A model generated the notes under the pieces. It was given only the letters and a program-made list of their open reading frames with translations, searched no databases and was not told the origin of the DNA. The position numbers were made by a program, and so were the translations under genes. A DNA stretch of 64,000 nucleotides from Sphingomonadales bacterium Ga0077557 (lineage in GTDB: Bacteria; Pseudomonadota; Alphaproteobacteria; Sphingomonadales; Sphingomonadaceae): assembly GCA_001464615.1 (NCBI GenBank), contig LNFI01000020.1:1-64000 (forward strand). Direction: 5' to 3'. Within the stretch, counting starts at the first letter, position 1; every line of letters starts with the position of its first letter. Shown in pieces: positions 1-8,612 of this stretch.

Positions 1-241
1 AGCTTGAACTCCCGGCTGAACTTCCGTCGTTGCATCATCACCCTCCGGTTCCAAAAACACCTTATCTTGGTGTCCACGAAACCGGGTGCAGCTCACGACG
101 CTTTGTCATCACGCGCAACTTATGCCGAGCGAGTTAACAAAACAAGTCACCTGAAACGGCGTGACAGCACCCCGCTAATCATTGTGTTGCCTGCTGCATC
201 AAGCCTAACCTGTGCCTTACAACCTCAACGGGAGTCGCCGC

Positions 242-1102
242 ATGTTAGACCTCACGCGTCCTGAAGGATCGGAGCCGCAGGATTTCCACCTGTCCCGGCG
301 CACGGCCGTTAGTATGTTTTTCGCAGGCTATGCGGTGGCCGCCGTGGCGGTGAATGCGAAACCCGTGACGACGCCCGCCGATGGGCTGGTGATCGAAGAA
401 GTGTTGATCCCCAACGGGGCGGCCACGCCTCAAAACCCCGGTCTGCCTGCCTATGTCGCGCGGCCCAAGGGTTCGGGCAAACATGCAACGATCATCGTCT
501 GCAACGAGATTTTCGGGATCCACGATTACATCAAGGATGTCTGCAAGCGGCTGGCGACGCTTGGCTATGTTGCCGTCGCACCCGACTTTTTCTACCGCGC
601 CGGGGTTAGCCTGCCGGCGCTGAAGGATTTCGCGCAAATCCGGCCAATCGTCGCCCAGGCAACGCCCGATCAGGTCGATGGCGATGTCAAGGCAACGACG
701 GCATGGATCAAGGCGGCCAAATTCGCGCGGGCAGGCAAAATCGGCATCACTGGTTTTTGCTGGGGCGGCGCGGTCGTTTGGCGATCGGCGATGGTCAACC
801 CCGATATTAAGGCAGGGGTGGCGTGGTATGGCCAATTAAAGCCGCTAATTCCCCGTGCCGCCGAACTCAAAGCACCAGTTCTTGGTCTCTATGGTGCGCT
901 CGACAACGGCATCCCGCAAACCGATGTCACCGCCATGCTCGATGCGCTCAAAGCAGCCGGCAAAAACGACAGCAGCATCCAGGTCTACGCCGACGCGCAA
1001 CACGGCTTTCACGCCGATTACCGGCCAAGTTATAATGAGGCGGATGCGAAGGACGGCTGGGCGCGACTGCTGGCGCATTTTAGGGCACATGGGGTGGGGT
1101 GA
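242..1102 (+). CDS. Dienelactone hydrolase family protein, Tat-type signal
   Basis: This is an alpha/beta hydrolase of the dienelactone hydrolase (carboxymethylenebutenolidase) family, which uses a cysteine nucleophile to open lactones or esters. The nucleophile motif GFCWGG puts Cys at residue 173, with Asp221 (ALDNG) and His254 (QHGF) completing the triad. Residues about 20-45 carry a twin-arginine-like signal (SRRTAV followed by a hydrophobic stretch), so export is inferred. I start at ATG 242 because GGGAG lies seven bases upstream; a start at 212 has no such site. The true substrate is unknown. Its last 14 codons recur in degenerate form at 4708-4755. Confidence 0.88.
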   Translation: MLDLTRPEGSEPQDFHLSRRTAVSMFFAGYAVAAVAVNAKPVTTPADGLVIEEVLIPNGAATPQNPGLPAYVARPKGSGKHATIIVCNEIFGIHDYIKDVCKRLATLGYVAVAPDFFYRAGVSLPALKDFAQIRPIVAQATPDQVDGDVKATTAWIKAAKFARAGKIGITGFCWGGAVVWRSAMVNPDIKAGVAWYGQLKPLIPRAAELKAPVLGLYGALDNGIPQTDVTAMLDALKAAGKNDSSIQVYADAQHGFHADYRPSYNEADAKDGWARLLAHFRAHGVG

Positions 1103-1328
1103 TTTTTTACCCTAAACATTTGCATCAATAGGACGAAGGAAGTTCATATCGGTGCGCGATCGTCCTGAATACTGTGCACCCGATCAACCTAGACCGATTT
1201 ATTGGTCATTTTCAGCATCTTTGCGCTTGAGTTTTCCCTTTGCGCCAATCAATTGTGTGAATCGAAAAGCATTGGTGCATCCTTAATTTTTAACGATCGC
1301 ACGGTGCTCAACCGATAGGGGGCAGTTT

Positions 1329-3269
1329 GTGCCTAAAGGGGGATTTTTAGCATCGGTTTCGGTCATGGTGCTCGTGACCGCCTGTTCAGGCGGCAGCGGC
1401 TCAACATCTGCACCAGCACCGCTGCCGGCGCCGGCACCTATGCCAACACCTACTCCAACGCCGACGCCCACTCCAACTCCAACGCCAACACCTACTCCAA
1501 CGCCAACACCCACTCCAACACCCACTCCAACGCCAACACCCACTCCAACGCCAACACCCACTCCAACTCCAACTCCAACTCCAACTCCAACTCCAACACC
1601 CACTCCAACACCCACTCCAACGCCAACACCCACTCCAACGCCGACGCCGACGCCAAACGCGTCGTTGATCGGGCTTAGCAATACGCAGACATTTACAGCG
1701 ATCGGCGCGACAGCAGCGGCTACCTATCCAGGCAACGGCACCAGCGCCCAGCCCCGGCAACGCGCGGCAATTTCTGTCACTTACGATGCTGCAACCCAGA
1801 GCTATGCGATCGTCGCACCCCAAGCATCACAGACATTTGCGCCATCTGACCGCGTCGCCGGGCTGAGCAACGCCAACCTCACGACCTTTCAGCGTATTGC
1901 TGGCACGACCACGGACACCCTTATTCTAACCAATCCCGGCACATCAGGCCTGTTCAACTACCAATTTGTGGGCGGCGGCATTCAAAGTCGCGTAGTGAGC
2001 GCGAGCGGGGTTGATGACGGTCGTTTCAATGCGTTTACCTATGGCATTCCCGCACCGAACACGGCGATTCCGCTGACCGGCACCGGCACTTTTGCGATTA
2101 CGATCACCGGCATGCAGGCAATGAACAGTGCGCCCGTGCGTTTCGATGGCACCGGATTATTGACCGCCGATTTTGCTGCACGGACTTATAGTGGTTCAGG
2201 TATCGTAACGACCAGACTCTCGTCTGTCACAGGAAATGCATTCAGCCTATTGAACCAGCCGTTTTCGCTGAACGGCTTAATCTCAAATGGCACCGTAATC
2301 TTCGATGGTTCGATAATCGTCAATTCAACCGCAAGTTATACAGCCGGCATCAGCCTGGGTTTTTATGGTCCTGGGTTACAGGAAATCGGCGGATCCTTCA
2401 CCGGCCAGAATGCAAGCAACCAGAGCATCGTCGGTGTTCTGCTTGGGCGCACCGGCACAACTGCCCCGCCGCTCGAAACGCTCGAATCCTTGCTCACGCC
2501 CGTCAGCGTCCAGGCGCTCTCAACGGGCATACGTTATTCAGCGAACAGCCCCGGATTAGGGTTTAACGGCGCGACGCTCGAATCGTCATTTCAATCGGAA
2601 TTGCTACTCAACACACCGCCCGTGAGCTATATCTTTGGCGATACGCTCGATAGTAGCAATATTGTGGCGGCCGAATCCAATGCCCGCTTCAACGTGTATC
2701 GGCCGAATGCAAGCACCCTCGTCAGAATCTATCGGGCCGGGTCCGGGAATGACGAACTTGCGCTGAGCTATTCAGGGTTCGGCTCGCGGGAACTGCAATT
2801 TACCGGCGCACCGAGGATCGACCAGTTTTTCGTTTTCGGTCTGGAAACCGGCGTTTCGCTTCTTCCGAGAACCGGCACCGGGATATATCAAGGTGTTCTT
2901 TATGGCAGCGGGGTGGGTGCCGGCAGCTTTGCCGACCGGTTCAGTTTGACGGGCACGGCCAATTTCAACTTCAATTTCGCAGGCGGCACCTTCACCGGAT
3001 CGCTCTTGCCCGTCGCCATCAACCAGCGCGATCTGTCCTCGACAAATCTTGGAACGTACACCTTTAGCAATGGCCAGGCGCCCGGGGCCAATGCCATGTC
3101 AAACGCGTTCTTTGGCGACATCATCGGTATTGCTGGCGCAACCGGACGGATCAACGGCAGGTTCTACGGCCCCAACAGTCAGGAAGTCGGCGGCGCGTTC
3201 AATCTCACGACCCCCGGCGCTGGAACAACCTTGACCATCGCTGGTGCGGTTGTCGCAAAACGCCAATAG
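1329..3269 (+). CDS. Surface lipoprotein with Pro-Thr stalk and two TbpB-like barrel domains
   Basis: The protein has 646 residues and starts at GTG behind AGGGG. A short signal peptide ends in a lipobox (LVTAC, Cys19). A proline/alanine run and 35 Pro-Thr dipeptides (residues 39-108) form an extended stalk. The rest is Gly/Ser/Thr-rich beta sequence with two copies of the signature seen at the end of transferrin-binding-protein-B-type barrels: [11 protein letters not shown] at residue 345 and [11 protein letters not shown] at residue 612. This suggests a two-lobed receptor lipoprotein displayed outside the cell. The Slam-type exporter gene follows 14 bases later and is probably co-transcribed. 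The ligand is unknown (haem, metal-protein or other); no TonB receptor is next to it. Confidence 0.78.
   Translation: MPKGGFLASVSVMVLVTACSGGSGSTSAPAPLPAPAPMPTPTPTPTPTPTPTPTPTPTPTPTPTPTPTPTPTPTPTPTPTPTPTPTPTPTPTPTPTPTPTPTPTPTPTPNASLIGLSNTQTFTAIGATAAATYPGNGTSAQPRQRAAISVTYDAATQSYAIVAPQASQTFAPSDRVAGLSNANLTTFQRIAGTTTDTLILTNPGTSGLFNYQFVGGGIQSRVVSASGVDDGRFNAFTYGIPAPNTAIPLTGTGTFAITITGMQAMNSAPVRFDGTGLLTADFAARTYSGSGIVTTRLSSVTGNAFSLLNQPFSLNGLISNGTVIFDGSIIVNSTASYTAGISLGFYGPGLQEIGGSFTGQNASNQSIVGVLLGRTGTTAPPLETLESLLTPVSVQALSTGIRYSANSPGLGFNGATLESSFQSELLLNTPPVSYIFGDTLDSSNIVAAESNARFNVYRPNASTLVRIYRAGSGNDELALSYSGFGSRELQFTGAPRIDQFFVFGLETGVSLLPRTGTGIYQGVLYGSGVGAGSFADRFSLTGTANFNFNFAGGTFTGSLLPVAINQRDLSSTNLGTYTFSNGQAPGANAMSNAFFGDIIGIAGATGRINGRFYGPNSQEVGGAFNLTTPGAGTTLTIAGAVVAKRQ
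1443..1652 (+). repeat. Pro-Thr hexanucleotide tandem repeat (35 units)
   Basis: Thirty-five consecutive six-base units of the form CC(A/C/G)AC(A/C/G/T) encode (Pro-Thr)35. Codon variants are arranged in higher-order blocks such as CCAACACCCACT followed by CCAACG, which points to growth by slippage or unequal exchange. Six-base steps keep the reading frame, so copy-number change would alter stalk length and not switch the gene off. The opposite strand reads as a Gly-Val repeat in one frame, which is an artefact. Confidence 0.95.
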
Positions 3270-3283
3270 ATTGTTCGCATCCG

Positions 3284-4606
3284 TTGAAGAAATTGCCGAT
3301 ATGGCTGGCCGCATTGGCCGTGCTACCGCTTGCGCTCCACCCCGGAGCGGCGCTTGCGCAAGAGGTATCCGGCGTATCGGCGGTAAAGATGTTCGATCTG
3401 GCCGATAAACTCCGTGTGGCTGGGCGAATTGACGATTCAGAAGCAATTTATCAGGCGCTGACTCGCGATCCCGATCTCGAGATTCGCACCGAAGCCCGGT
3501 TTCGACTGGGTCTCATGCTCGCCGAATTGAATCGCCCGCGTGAAGCAGCGGTGTTGTTTCGTGCACTGCTCGATGAAAAGCCGGATGCCCCCCGAGTACG
3601 CGTCGAGCTTGCACAGATTCTGGCGAAACTGGGAGATATGGGCGCGGCTGCACGCCAGCTCCGCCAGGCCCAATCGGCTGGGCTACCGCCCGATGTGGCG
3701 CGGGCAGTGGATCAGTTTGCTACCGCGCTGAGATCCTTCAAGCGCTATGGTGCCAGTATCGAGCTCGCCCTCGCCCCCGATACCAATATCAACCGGGCCA
3801 CCGATGCCCGCACGATCGATACCGTGATCGCGCCGATCGACCTGAGCGACGATGCGCGGGCACGGTCCGGCCTTGGCCTAAAGGTTTCGGGTCAAGCATT
3901 TGCCCGCTTTGCGCTGGGGGCACGCACCGCCATATTGCCCCAGATTTCTGCCAGCGGGGACATATATGGGGCATCGCAATTCAACGACGTTTCCGCCCGT
4001 GCCCAGATCGGCGTCGAGCGATCGGGCCTAGGTTCGGGGCGAGCAACGCTGTCGGTCGGCCAAAGCCTGCGCTGGTTCGGCGGCAATCCCTTTTTGCGGA
4101 TGACCGATGCGACGCTCGATTGGCTAAAGCCCCTGGGCAAACGCAATCAGCTCACGCTGGGCGCATCGATTGGCCACGCCGTTTATCCGATCAATCGCCT
4201 GCAGGATGGTCTGCTGATCACGGGCAATATTGGCTATGAACGGGCCTTCACGCCGCGATCGGGCGGTAGCATGCGGATCGATGCGTCCCGCCAGACAGCG
4301 GCCGATAGGGGATATTCGAACGTCGCGGCGGGCGTGACCGGTGTGTATTTCCGCGACATCGGCCGGACGACCGCGTTCACGTCAATCACCGCACGTCGGC
4401 TGATCGGCGATGAGCCCTTCTTTCTGTTCCCCGAAAACCGCCGCGAATGGCTGATCCGATCGACCCTGGGCGCGACCTTCCGCCAGGCCACGATCCGCGG
4501 TTTTGCCCCGATTGTCCGATTGAGCTATGAGCGAAATTTCTCAACGGTCCCCTTGTTCGATTATGGCCGCAAGACAATCGAACTGGGCATCAACCGCGCG
4601 TTCTGA
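3284..4606 (+). CDS. Surface lipoprotein assembly modifier (Slam-like, TPR + DUF560 barrel)
   Basis: This 440-residue outer-membrane protein has a cleavable signal peptide (residues 1-25, ending ALAQ). An N-terminal periplasmic helical TPR region spans about residues 37-145, and the remainder resembles the 14-strand DUF560 barrel of Slam proteins. The last residue is Phe (LGINRAF), typical of BAM-assembled barrels. Slam proteins move specific lipoproteins such as TbpB to the cell surface, and here the gene directly follows such a lipoprotein, so the two form a plausible exporter-cargo pair. The start is TTG at 3284; no ATG in frame gives a signal peptide. The ribosome site is weak, so translation may be coupled to the upstream gene. 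Confidence 0.8.
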   Translation: MKKLPIWLAALAVLPLALHPGAALAQEVSGVSAVKMFDLADKLRVAGRIDDSEAIYQALTRDPDLEIRTEARFRLGLMLAELNRPREAAVLFRALLDEKPDAPRVRVELAQILAKLGDMGAAARQLRQAQSAGLPPDVARAVDQFATALRSFKRYGASIELALAPDTNINRATDARTIDTVIAPIDLSDDARARSGLGLKVSGQAFARFALGARTAILPQISASGDIYGASQFNDVSARAQIGVERSGLGSGRATLSVGQSLRWFGGNPFLRMTDATLDWLKPLGKRNQLTLGASIGHAVYPINRLQDGLLITGNIGYERAFTPRSGGSMRIDASRQTAADRGYSNVAAGVTGVYFRDIGRTTAFTSITARRLIGDEPFFLFPENRREWLIRSTLGATFRQATIRGFAPIVRLSYERNFSTVPLFDYGRKTIELGINRAF

Positions 4607-5144
4607 AGGCTGCAACGCACCGCATCCATTGCCTTTCAGCCATCTATTTCCTCGGCCTGCCTAGCTGCTTTGGTGACGAATAGCATCTAAGCGACCAGGC
4701 TCCGTGCGGCTGGGCGCGACTTCTGGCGCAATTCGAGGCGCATGAGGTGGCAGGTCCGCAGACGGACGTCGGTCGATCGGACAATTCTTTGTCATTCTTC
4801 AAGCCTGCCCGCCCCGGCACCAACGCCTTTTCTATTCGCTGTTAAGCCATCGTCGGCTGGGCACGCGCCAACCCCCAAAATCCGCCAAATTTTCGCTTAT
4901 TCGTTGATGGCGCGCCCGTGCCAATTGATCTGCCACACGGCTTTTGCATTGACGGACCTTGGCTGATCGTCAACCGGGGGCTACGATACCGATCAGCAGC
5001 GCAATTCAGCATAGGCACTGAGCAAATTACGATTCCCGATTTGCATAATCGCCCCTGCGCGCCCGCAGATAAATTTCGCCCAAGCGATTGGGTTGTTCCT
5101 GTGTTAATCAATGGTCAATAGCTAATGATGTTGCTGTTTACGCT
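4607..5144. other. Gene-poor spacer
   Basis: Between the Slam-like gene and the glycosyltransferase I see no convincing gene. Short open frames here lack ribosome sites and any family resemblance. The only recognisable item is the degenerate dienelactone hydrolase 3' end at 4708-4755. The stretch is more AT-rich in its second half than the neighbouring genes. Confidence 0.6.
4708..4755 (+). pseudogene. Remnant of a dienelactone hydrolase 3' end
   Basis: These bases read GWARLLAQFEAHEV in frame and match the C-terminus of the intact dienelactone hydrolase (GWARLLAHFRAHGV, encoded at 1055-1096). At base level 36 of 43 positions agree, including the first 14 in a row. No upstream part of the gene is recognisable. 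Because the lipoprotein/Slam pair lies exactly between the intact 3' end and this remnant, it may mark the far edge of an inserted or duplicated segment. Confidence 0.55.
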
Positions 5145-6314
5145 ATGAAAATTTCAGATCTCCGCGTTGCACTGTTAAGCGGAAACTATAATTACACGCG
5201 CGACGGTGCCAATATGGCGCTGAATCGCCTTGTCGGCTATCTGCTCTCGCAAGGGGCGGCCGTGCGGATCTATTCGCCGGTGGTCGACAAGCCGGCCTTT
5301 CCCGCGACAGGGGATTTGATCGGCGTGCCGGCGATTCCCATTCCGCTCCGGTCTGATTACCGGATCGCCTTTGGGATGGGTCGCCGGATCAAAAACGACC
5401 TGCGCGATTTCGCGCCCAACATCATGCATATCTCTGCACCGGAAACGCTGGGGCATTGGGGCGTATCCTATGCCCGCCAGCATGACCTGCCGTTGATGGC
5501 ATCAGTGCACACCCGGTTTGATACCTATCTTCGCTATTATCGTCTCGGGCTGCTGGAGCCGTCGCTGACTGCCTTGCTCCGGCGCTTCTATCGGCGCTGC
5601 GACGCCATTGTTGTGCCGTCGCAGTCGATGGCCGATTTGTTGCGCGATCAGCAGATGAATGACGATATCGGCATCTGGCCCAGCGGCGTTGATCACCATA
5701 TTTTCACGCCCGAAACGCGCTCGCTTGAATGGCGGCGCTCGGTGGGGATTGCCGATGACGAGGTGGTTGTCGGTTTCTTCGGCAGGCTGGTGCTGGAAAA
5801 GGGTATCGCCGTTTTCTGCGATACGATCGACGAACTGAAGCGGCGCGATGTCAAGATTCGCGTGCTTGTTGTCGGTGACGGCCCCGCCCGCGCTGTATTC
5901 GCCAACCGCCTGCCGGACGCGATATTTGCGGGGTTCCAAAGCGGCGACGCGCTCCCCCGCGCGCTTGCCTCGATGGACATCTTGCTTAACCCAAGCGTCA
6001 CTGAAACCTTTGGCATTGTGACGCTGGAGGCCAATGCCTGCGGGTTGGCTGTCGTCGGGGCCGATGCCACTGGCACATCAAGCCTGATTGTCGATGGCGT
6101 GAATGGACGACTAATCCCGGCTGGCGATGTGAAGGGTTTTGCTGACGCCGTTGAGCGCTATGTCGCGCACCCCGCTGATCGCGCCGCCGCTGGTGCCGCT
6201 GGCATCAAATCCGCCGCTGCCTATAGCTGGGATGCCGTCAACCACGCCTTGGCCGATACCTATCTGCGTGTGATTGAAGGCCATCAGCAAGTGCAGAACA
6301 GCCGCCCGGCCTAG
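5145..6314 (+). CDS. Family 4-type glycosyltransferase
   Basis: A GT-B fold glycosyltransferase of 389 residues. The N-terminal Rossmann domain begins LRVALLSGNYNYTRDGANMA; the C-terminal glycosyl transferase group 1 domain contains GFFGRLVLEKGI and the nucleotide-sugar site ETFGIVTLEANACGL with its conserved Glu residues. The SVHTRFDTYLRYY segment resembles the mannosyltransferase/sulfoquinovosyl-diacylglycerol synthase branch, so a lipid or polysaccharide acceptor is likely. I start at ATG 5145 (MKISDLRV), where homology begins. The downstream gene is convergent, so this is a single-gene unit. Donor and acceptor cannot be read from sequence. Confidence 0.85.
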   Translation: MKISDLRVALLSGNYNYTRDGANMALNRLVGYLLSQGAAVRIYSPVVDKPAFPATGDLIGVPAIPIPLRSDYRIAFGMGRRIKNDLRDFAPNIMHISAPETLGHWGVSYARQHDLPLMASVHTRFDTYLRYYRLGLLEPSLTALLRRFYRRCDAIVVPSQSMADLLRDQQMNDDIGIWPSGVDHHIFTPETRSLEWRRSVGIADDEVVVGFFGRLVLEKGIAVFCDTIDELKRRDVKIRVLVVGDGPARAVFANRLPDAIFAGFQSGDALPRALASMDILLNPSVTETFGIVTLEANACGLAVVGADATGTSSLIVDGVNGRLIPAGDVKGFADAVERYVAHPADRAAAGAAGIKSAAAYSWDAVNHALADTYLRVIEGHQQVQNSRPA

Positions 6315-6322
6315 GCGACGCG

Positions 6323-7717
6323 CTATTTACCCGGCTTGCCGCCTGGCTTCCAGCTTGGCCGAAACGCGCTATTGGCCAACCAGCGCGCTGGCCCGACCAG
6401 TGACTGGATGGCGGCGGTCATGAAATCAATGTCGAGCTTTTCGACCGTGTCGTTCGGCGTATGATAGGTCGGCACCACCGCCCAGCCGGATATTGTGTGC
6501 GCCACCACGCCCTGCAGCGCGAGAGAGTAGTTGTCTGATCGCTGGAAGAAGTTCTGCTCGGGATACGGGTCCGCCGTTACCAGCGCGCCATGCGCCTTCA
6601 TCGCCTCGCCAAAAGTAGATCGGTCGTAGCCGGTCATCATCATCACGCCTTTGGGCAATTTCGGGTCCTGCGCACCGATCATCTCGATTTCGAGATTGGC
6701 GATAATGTTTGAGAGCGGCACCGGCGGATGTGCGGCGAAATAGGTCGAACCAAAGCCGCCAATTTCCTCGCTGCCATAAGCGACGAACAGGATACCGCGC
6801 TTCATTGGCTTGCCTGATGCCAGCACGCGGGCCAGCTCAAGCACGGCGGTGGTGCCCGAGGCATCGTCATTGGCGCCCGGCATCACTACGCCATCGGCGC
6901 GTCGTCCAAGATGATCGAGATGCGCGGAGAACAGGATGACGCCCGCCTCTGGATCAGTGCCCGGCAGATAGCCAATCGCGTTGGTGGTCGGCGCGGTCGT
7001 CGTCACGATCTCTGGGAAGCGCAGCGCGATATCGCTGCCCGGCATCGCCGCCAGCGCCTTGAGCGATGCGTCGGAGAGGGTGGCGAGCGCAGTGCCGCTG
7101 GCGGTCGCCATCGATGCGCCAGCGCTTACCGCACCTTCCGGGCGGATCGGAAATTGCGGCTCGCCACCCGTTTGCGCGACGCGGCTGCGCGTCGCCGCGC
7201 TTTCCGGCACGATAACGAGCTTCACCTTCTTGGCTTGCGCAGCGCGGAGCAGCGCAAAGGGCGACGCCTTGGCTGAGGTGACCACCACGACATCGCCCAT
7301 GGGCAATTCCTTGGGATCATCGCCGGTGAAGACGGCCAGCGTGCCGATCACCCCGCCGCTCGCGATCAGCACCGATGCGCCGTCAACTGTCTTGTCATTG
7401 GCCGTGAGGACAGCCGCACCAACCGCGCGCTGGCGAACGAGATTGATCGACTGGAGATAGCCATCCATCCCCGGCGCGGGCTTCAGCCCATAAGCCAGGA
7501 ACTGCGCGGCGACATAGGCCGCAGCAATCGCCTCGTCCCGCGTGCCGCTGCCGCGGCCCTGCAGCGCGTCACCCGCCAGGAAGCGCTCATGCGCCAGCAC
7601 CCATTCGCGCTTGACGGTCGCCGCCGATGACGTGCGCGCCTCGGCCAGTGGGGCGGCAAGCATCGCCCCCATCCCCAGCATCAAAGCAAGCGCGGCATGC
7701 GGGCGAGGAGAGGGCAT
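6323..7717 (-). CDS. M28 family metallopeptidase, secreted
   Basis: A zinc aminopeptidase-type enzyme of 464 residues with a signal peptide (MPSPRPHAALALMLG..APLAEA). The co-catalytic zinc ligands and base are all visible in order: FSAHLDHLG (His), GANDDASGT (Asp), YGSEEIGGFG (Glu pair), QRSDNY (Asp) and YHTPNDT (His). A protease-associated-like domain precedes the catalytic part. I prefer ATG 7717 because AAAGG lies nine bases upstream; a TTG at 7741 would overlap the preceding LD-carboxypeptidase gene. It probably shares an mRNA with that gene, which ends 20 bases upstream, and would act on peptides in the periplasm. Confidence 0.88.
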   Translation of the reverse strand: MPSPRPHAALALMLGMGAMLAAPLAEARTSSAATVKREWVLAHERFLAGDALQGRGSGTRDEAIAAAYVAAQFLAYGLKPAPGMDGYLQSINLVRQRAVGAAVLTANDKTVDGASVLIASGGVIGTLAVFTGDDPKELPMGDVVVVTSAKASPFALLRAAQAKKVKLVIVPESAATRSRVAQTGGEPQFPIRPEGAVSAGASMATASGTALATLSDASLKALAAMPGSDIALRFPEIVTTTAPTTNAIGYLPGTDPEAGVILFSAHLDHLGRRADGVVMPGANDDASGTTAVLELARVLASGKPMKRGILFVAYGSEEIGGFGSTYFAAHPPVPLSNIIANLEIEMIGAQDPKLPKGVMMMTGYDRSTFGEAMKAHGALVTADPYPEQNFFQRSDNYSLALQGVVAHTISGWAVVPTYHTPNDTVEKLDIDFMTAAIQSLVGPARWLANSAFRPSWKPGGKPGK

Positions 7718-7737
7718 CAAGAAGGACCTTTCGGGGC

Positions 7738-8556
7738 TCAAGCGATCATGCCGAACGGCACAACCTTGTTGTCGGCATCATGACCGATATCCGCCGCGCC
7801 AAGAAAGGGCACGCCGAGATCGCGGCACCAGCGCGTGATCATCGTCTCCAACGGCTCGGTCCAGGGCGGATCATTGGGCTGGATATCGCTGATCCGGCCG
7901 AGCCTGATTCCGGCAACTCCTTTGAGCTGAGTCGCGTTGGCGATCTGGAACAGCATCCGGTCGATCCGGTAGAGCGGTTCGGACACATCCTCGATCAGCA
8001 GGACATGATCGGTCAGGTCGGGCATCCACTGCGTGCCCGCCAGTCCAGCGAGAATCGCGATGTTGAACGCCGCACTTGGCCGCCCGGCGAGCCCGCCCTC
8101 CAGCCCAGCCCGGTCCTTCGCCACCAGCCAGCCCAGCGCGCGCGCCACGGCCGCGCTGCCATTGCTGCGGGCCAGGTCCATTACCAGCGGGCCATGAACG
8201 AGCCGCCCGATCCGCCGGGCATAAAGCGCGCCAAGCAGGAAGCCCATGTCGGAATAGCCCAGATAGGTCTTGCGCGCCGCCGCCGGCCCCAAAGCGGGCA
8301 TCACTGCCTCCAGTATCCGGTTCGATCCATAGCCGCCGCGCGCAAACCAGATCGCGTCGATCGTCGGATCATTGGCGACCTCAAGAAACGCGGCAGCGCG
8401 CGCAGAATCCGGGCCGGCGAAATGACCATCGACCAGATAGCTTTGCGGGTGGATCACCAGCTCGACGCCCGGAAAAGCAAGCGCGGCCAGCGCCTGCACC
8501 TCGGCAGCAACCGCCCGGTCAAGCGTCTTGGCCGGTGCCACAATCCCGATCCGCAT
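7738..8556 (-). CDS. LD-carboxypeptidase (S66 family)
   Basis: This serine peptidase removes the terminal D-alanine from muramoyl tetrapeptides during peptidoglycan recycling in the cytoplasm. At 272 residues it has the usual two-domain length. The triad segments are visible: nucleophile Ser in GYSDMG, Glu in LLIEDVSE and His in DIGHD, with the N-terminal GIVAPA strand typical of S66. It has no signal peptide, as expected for an LdcA-type enzyme. The neighbouring divergent Mur ligase is a possible partner, since the tripeptide produced can be re-ligated to UDP-MurNAc. Confidence 0.88.
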   Translation of the reverse strand: MRIGIVAPAKTLDRAVAAEVQALAALAFPGVELVIHPQSYLVDGHFAGPDSARAAAFLEVANDPTIDAIWFARGGYGSNRILEAVMPALGPAAARKTYLGYSDMGFLLGALYARRIGRLVHGPLVMDLARSNGSAAVARALGWLVAKDRAGLEGGLAGRPSAAFNIAILAGLAGTQWMPDLTDHVLLIEDVSEPLYRIDRMLFQIANATQLKGVAGIRLGRISDIQPNDPPWTEPLETMITRWCRDLGVPFLGAADIGHDADNKVVPFGMIA

Positions 8557-8612
8557 CTTGCTGTCCCGCCCCGGCTTGCCCCGCGTCTGAAATGTCGCGA
8601 TAGCGCGGGCGC

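Noticed and set aside
4..264. 86-codon frame at the window start
   Set aside because: No ribosome site, no hydrophobic or domain pattern, and it runs into the dienelactone hydrolase start.
1443..1652. Possible CRISPR array
   Set aside because: The units are six bases, contiguous and in frame with a gene; there are no spacers and no cas genes.
1283..1681. Minus-strand frame encoding a long Gly-Val repeat
   Set aside because: It is only the antisense reading of the Pro-Thr hexanucleotide array in the lipoprotein gene; it has no ribosome site or conserved ends.
4742..4966. Short frame in the spacer after the Slam-like gene
   Set aside because: It begins inside the hydrolase remnant in another frame and shows no gene-like base use.
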